DNA from: Priapulus caudatus
Lineage: Eukaryota; Priapulida; Priapulimorpha; Priapulimorphida; Priapulidae
Length of the DNA stretch: 37,813 nt
Direction: 5' to 3'
Assembly (NCBI RefSeq): GCF_000485595.1
Contig: NW_014577128.1
Span: 455,938-493,750 of the forward strand
This document shows positions 36,283-37,813 of this stretch, piece by piece. Numbering within the stretch: position 1 is the first letter of the stretch; each line of letters starts with the position of its first letter. Under the pieces are notes generated by a model that saw only the letters and a list, made by a program, of their open reading frames with translations, was not told the origin of the DNA and ran no database searches. The position numbers and the translations under genes are program-made.

Positions 36283-36510
36283 GTGTTGTAGTCGAGTCCG
36301 CAGCCCCCGAGTCCGAGTCCGAGTCCGAGTCCGAGTCCGCACCCCCCAAGTCCGAGTCCGAGTCCGAGTCCGCGCCACCCGAGTCCGAGTCCGAGTCCAC
36401 ACCACCCGAGTCCGAGTCCAGTTTTGATAAAGAAAGGGAAACAATCGGGAAAAAATGGAAAAACGGAAAAAAAGGGAAAAAAGGGGAAAAAGGGAAAAAA
36501 TCGCAACAAT
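36283..36510. repeat. (CGAGTC)n and polypurine tract (inverted X)
   Basis: CCGAGT hexamers (36295-36420) then AAAAAGGGAAAA purine-only sequence (36424-36500). Reverse complement of 31028-31257. Confidence 0.9.
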
Positions 36511-36545
36511 GCATCGTAGACATTCGAAAGTGTATAGCGATGTTT

Positions 36546-36573
36546 CACGTGACGTCATAGATCAGGTCACGTG
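36546..36573. promoter_or_regulatory. Possible E-box / CRE palindromic cluster (inverted X)
   Basis: CACGTGACGTCA followed by GGTCACGTG, the reverse complement of 30963-30989. A single further TGACGTCA lies at 37779-37786 near the right edge. Confidence 0.3.
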
Positions 36574-36669
36574 TATTTGTTATACATGTGTTGTGGTTGG
36601 CAGAAACGAAGCGTGCTGCTTGACATTTACAGATGAATGACCACATGTTCTGATAGAAAGTGCTGTTTA

Positions 36670-37718
36670 TGTAGTGCACGTACACGTGCGTGCGTGCGTG
36701 CGTGCGTGCGTGTGTGCGTGTGCACGTACACGTGCGTGCATGCGTGAGTGTGTGTGTGCGTGCGTGCGTGCGTGCGTGGGCCCGTACAAGTGCCTGTGCA
36801 TGTGTGCGTGCATGTGTGCGTGTGCACGTACACGTGCGCGCGTGCGTGCGTGCGTGTGCAAGTACACGTGCGTGCGTGCGTCCGTGTGTACGTACACGTG
36901 TGTTCGTGCGTGCGTGCGTGCGTGTGCACGTACACCTGCGTGCATTCGTGCGTGCGTACGTGCGTGCGTGTGCAGGTATACGTGTATGCATGCGCGCGTG
37001 CGTGCGTTTGGATGTACACGTGCGCGCGTGCGTACCTGCATATGCACGTACAGTCGTACACATGCGTACATGCGTGCGTGCGTGTGTGCGTGCGTGTGCA
37101 CGTACACGTGCGTGCGTGTGTGCGTGCGTGTGCACGTACACGTGCGTGCGTGTGTGCGTGCGTGTGCACGTACACGTGCGTGCATGCGTGCGTGCGGGTG
37201 CACGTACACGTGCGTGCATGCGTGCGTGCATGTGCACGTACACGTGCGTGCGTGCGTGCGTGTGCACGTACACGTGCGTGCATGCGTGCGTGTGCACGTA
37301 CACGTGCGTGTATGCGTGCGTGTGCACGTACACGTGCGTGCATGCGTGCGTGTGCACGTACACGTGCGTGCGTGCGTCCGTGTGTGTGCACGTACACGTA
37401 CGTGCATGCGTGCGTGCGTGTGTGCGCGCGTGTGCATATGCACGTAGACGTGCGTGCGTGCGTGTGCACGTAAACGTGCGTGCGTGCGTGCGTGTGGACG
37501 TACACGTGCGTGCATGAGTGTGTGCGTGCGTGTGCACGTACACGTGCGTGCGTGCGTGCGGGCGTGCGTGTGTACGTACACGTGCGTGCGTGCCTGTGAA
37601 CTTACACGTGCGTGCATGCGTGCGTGCGTCCGTGTGTGTGCACGTACACGTGCGTGCGAGCGTGCGTGCGTGTGTGCGCGCGTGTGCAGGTACACGTGCG
37701 TGCGTGCGTGCGTGTGCT
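36670..37718. repeat. 1 kb GTGCACGTACACGTGCGTGC minisatellite
   Basis: About 30 units of 28-36 bp, each with a GCACGTACACGTGC core plus GTGC/GTGT spacers. Almost every step alternates purine and pyrimidine. It yields Arg/Ala/Cys/Val and Thr/His false frames on both strands. Confidence 0.95.
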
Positions 37719-37813
37719 TATATCGAACAATATCACGCATCTGCTTGCTGCCAACCGTTAAACTGCGCATGTGCGCATATGACGTCAATGTTTATAAACA
37801 TGAAACATCGCCA
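37719..37813. other. Unique flank at right edge with inverted similarity to 36533-36620
   Basis: ATGACGTCA...TGAAACATCGC at 37778-37811 is an inverted, interrupted counterpart of GCGATGTTTCA..TGACGTCAT at 36538-36558. CACGC...GCTGCCAACC at 37735-37756 likewise corresponds to GGTTGGCAG...GCGTG at 36597-36617. Confidence 0.55.

Noticed and set aside
36670-37718. Regular short repeats with similar spacing, resembling a CRISPR array
   Set aside because: The intervals between cores are themselves repeat variants, not unique spacers, and the host is an animal.
36627-37788. Long Thr/His/Ala/Arg and Cys/Val/Arg frames over the right-hand minisatellite
   Set aside because: Low-complexity translation of the GTGCAC/GTGC repeat, open in several frames at once.

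Overview
The window is animal nuclear DNA, most likely from a marine invertebrate. It carries many short, intron-separated exons with GT/AG junctions, introns packed with microsatellites and minisatellites, and one dominant protein family: scavenger receptor cysteine-rich (SRCR) domains. I cannot name the species. Echinoderm, cephalochordate, hemichordate and other invertebrate lineages with expanded SRCR families all remain possible. No bacterial-style genes, tRNA or rRNA were recognised.

Region 1 (1-16,240, + strand) is the well-sequenced part of one long SRCR gene that is open at its 5' end. It holds the second half of one domain, nine complete domains and the first half of a tenth. Each domain is built from two exons. 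An 'a' exon (about 140-170 nt) encodes the beta-strand half, ending in a C(R/K)QLG(F/Y) motif. A 'b' exon (about 170-200 nt) encodes WLDxVxC...C...GWGxxNC...AGVxC. Introns between domains are phase 1 and the intron inside each domain is phase 2, so every domain is a symmetrical 1-1 module. The six-cysteine pattern and two-exon coding match group A SRCR domains. No signal peptide, transmembrane segment, promoter or stop-bearing last exon is visible.

Region 2 (about 16,480-24,600, +) continues the exon series: 10b, 11a/b, 12a/b, 13a/b, 14a/b, 15a/b. The 16,480-18,200 part is a very error-rich copy of 23,090-24,630 (exons 14b, 15a, 15b).

Region 3 (24,830-30,288, -) and region 4 (31,450-36,260, -) are two reverse-complement copies of 18,170-23,013. 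They differ from it and from each other mainly by one-base insertions and deletions in exons and introns alike. The junctions fall in GT, AT or TTTA simple repeats, and region 3 ends at a run of 25 N. Segments 30,314-31,257 and 36,283-37,730 are inverted copies of each other and flank region 4. They contain a hexamer repeat, a polypurine/polypyrimidine tract, a CRE/E-box palindromic stretch and a CACGTACACGTG-type minisatellite. The simplest reading is that everything after about 16.4 kb is at least partly an assembly or gap-filling artefact built from uncorrected long-read sequence; a real palindromic amplification is the alternative.

Other notable content: a 3.1 kb GGAT tetranucleotide satellite inside an SRCR intron with one GC-rich island, two related short foldback elements, a larger AT-rich foldback, a possible solo-LTR-like segment, a degenerate interspersed repeat family at 14.7-15.7 kb, and inverted repeats bracketing the minisatellite at the right edge.
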